Shown: positions 5,636-6,866 of the stretch, piece after piece
How the letters are laid out: every line of letters begins with the position of its first letter
Position numbering within the stretch: the stretch's first letter is position 1
Assembly: GCA_044225415.1 (NCBI GenBank)
Contig: JBGAIO010000112.1
Location: forward strand, 1 to 6,866
DNA length: 6,866 nt
Source of the DNA: JALORV01 sp044225415
GTDB lineage: Bacteria > Pseudomonadota > Gammaproteobacteria > Burkholderiales > Burkholderiaceae_F
Direction: 5' to 3'
Made by a program: the position numbers and the translations under genes
The notes under the pieces: model-generated
Told to the model about the DNA's origin: nothing
The model's database searches: none
What the model saw: the letters and a program-made list of their open reading frames with translations, nothing else

Positions 5636-6866
5636 ATGGCGATGGCGTCGGAAGACCTCCAGGCGGCGACACGGCCGGCGCGCGTTCGTCTCTATCTGCT
5701 GGGCGCCCCGCGCCTGCAGGTCGGCGATGGCGCGGCACTGCCGCTGGAGCAGCGCGTGGCTGCGCTGCTGGCGCTCCTTGCCGTCGACGGTCCGATGCCG
5801 AGGGCGCGCGCCGCGCGCCTGCTGTGGCCTGATGCCGAAGAGAAGAGCGCGCGCAACAACCTGCGCCAGCGCCTGTTCCGGCTGCGGCGGACCGCGCAGT
5901 GCGACGTCGTGCAGTCCGACGACGTGCTGGCGCTGACCGCCAACGTCTCGCATGACCTCGGCGACGTGGCTGTGCGTCTGCGCGCCGATGCGGACGCGGC
6001 CATCGGCGAACTGCTGGGCGGTCTGCACTACGACGAACCCGGGCCGCTGGCCGAGTGGGTCGAGATCGCGCGTGAACAATGGGCCGTGGCACGCCGCAAT
6101 GCACTGGCCGACATCACGGCTGAACTCGAAAGCGCCGGAAGACTGGCGGCAGCACTTCGCTATGCCGAGCGCCTGGTGCTGGATGCGCCGCTGATGGAGC
6201 ACGCGCACCGGCGGCTGATGCGACTGCACTATCTGCGAGGCGACCGCGGGGCGGCGTTGGGCGCTTTCGAGCGCTGCCGGCTGATGCTGCAGCAGGAACT
6301 GGGTGCCGAACCCGGCGCCGAGACGCTGGAACTGGCACGCGTCATCGGCGAGAGCGTCGCGCCGACCCATGTTCAGCCGGTGCGCAGCATGACGCTGCTG
6401 CGCCCGCCGCGTCTGGTCGGGCGTGCGCGTGAATGGCAGCAGCTGGCGCAGGCGTGGGAGCAGCATCGGACCGTGGTGCTGCAGGGTGAACCCGGCATCG
6501 GCAAGTCGCGCCTCGCCGCGGCCTGGGTCGCTGCATGGAACGGCGCATCGCTGAGCGGCGCACGGCCCGGAGACGAGCGCGTGCCTTACGCGCTGCTGGC
6601 GCGCCTGCTGCGCGCTCTCGTGGAGCGGTGGGGCGCGCCGACGGTGCCATGGGCGACGACGGAACTGGCACGCCTGCTGCCTGAGCTGGGGGTGGCCTCG
6701 TCCGCAAAGGCGGAGCCGCTGAAGCTGCGCCAGGCGATGGTTGTGGCGCTGGACGGAATGACGCGCGCGGGGCTGAACGCACTGGTGGTGGACGACTTGC
6801 ATTTCGCCGATGAACCGTCCATTGCGGCGCTGCTCTGGCTCCGCGAGCAGGACGTCGGCCGCGCAC
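5636..6866 (+). CDS. BTAD/SARP-like transcriptional regulator with AAA ATPase domain (3' end outside window)
   Basis: The first 410 residues of a large regulator are visible, with the frame open to the window edge. Residues 16-105 form a SARP/OmpR-type winged-helix DNA-binding domain, beginning VRLYLLGAPRLQVGDG and including LLWPDAEEKSARNNLRQRLFRLRR. Residues about 110-235 are the helical bacterial transcriptional activation domain (BTAD), ending in the typical FERCRLMLQQELGAEPG. An AAA/STAND-type ATPase follows from about 258, opening with RLVGRAREW, with Walker A GEPGIGKS (284-291) and Walker B NALVVDDLHFAD (381-392). Such proteins usually continue for several hundred residues with TPR-like repeats and act as ATP-dependent, signal-responsive activators. 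The ATG at 5636 is chosen because GC-rich third positions begin here and the winged helix starts shortly after; a weak GGA lies 7 bases upstream. ATGs at 5642 and 5519 and a GTG at 5624 are alternatives. The divergent small gene is a possible target; the signal and targets are unknown. Confidence 0.88.
   Translation, partial: MAMASEDLQAATRPARVRLYLLGAPRLQVGDGAALPLEQRVAALLALLAVDGPMPRARAARLLWPDAEEKSARNNLRQRLFRLRRTAQCDVVQSDDVLALTANVSHDLGDVAVRLRADADAAIGELLGGLHYDEPGPLAEWVEIAREQWAVARRNALADITAELESAGRLAAALRYAERLVLDAPLMEHAHRRLMRLHYLRGDRGAALGAFERCRLMLQQELGAEPGAETLELARVIGESVAPTHVQPVRSMTLLRPPRLVGRAREWQQLAQAWEQHRTVVLQGEPGIGKSRLAAAWVAAWNGASLSGARPGDERVPYALLARLLRALVERWGAPTVPWATTELARLLPELGVASSAKAEPLKLRQAMVVALDGMTRAGLNALVVDDLHFADEPSIAALLWLREQDVGRA

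Noticed and set aside
5309..6802. A 497-codon open frame on the - strand opposite the regulator
   Set aside because: Gln/Arg/His-rich sequence without domains; the + strand has a clear winged helix, BTAD, Walker A and Walker B.

Overview
The window reads as chromosomal DNA of a high-GC bacterium, most likely a proteobacterium and plausibly a betaproteobacterium such as a Burkholderiales. This rests on the strong G/C bias at third codon positions, the style of the MoxR/DUF58/VWA proteins and the gene organisation. No rRNA, tRNA, insertion sequence, phage gene or CRISPR array was seen, and the genus cannot be fixed from this sequence alone.

Positions 1-4997 hold a compact block of four genes on the + strand. 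They are the C-terminal part of a MoxR-type AAA+ ATPase (1-461), a DUF58 protein (436-1596), a membrane-anchored von Willebrand factor A (VWA) protein (1618-2682) and a molybdenum hydroxylase large subunit of the CoxL/xanthine dehydrogenase family (2688-4997). The first two genes overlap by 26 bases. The next gaps are 21 and 5 bases, so the block looks like one operon with coupled translation. The first three genes form the known MoxR-DUF58-VWA module, thought to act as a chaperone or maturation machine for partner proteins. Its close attachment to a molybdo-enzyme suggests, by inference, that the enzyme is its client. The enzyme carries an AYRGAGR active-site loop, not the AYRCSFR loop of true aerobic CO dehydrogenase, so its substrate is unknown. 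The iron-sulfur and FAD subunits it would normally need are not in the window and may lie upstream.

The block ends tail-to-tail with a small gene on the - strand (5012-5236). It encodes a 74-residue basic protein with one predicted membrane segment and no recognised family. It has a strong Shine-Dalgarno sequence that sits inside a perfect 11-bp inverted repeat reaching the start codon. The corresponding mRNA hairpin could block translation initiation, and this is the most unusual regulatory signal in the window.

A roughly 400-base non-coding region (5237-5635) separates this gene from a divergent gene (5636 to the window edge). That gene encodes a large regulator with a SARP-like winged helix, a bacterial transcriptional activation domain (BTAD) and an AAA/STAND-type ATPase domain; its C-terminal part lies outside the window. 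The divergent layout makes the small membrane protein a candidate target of the regulator, but nothing in the sequence proves it.
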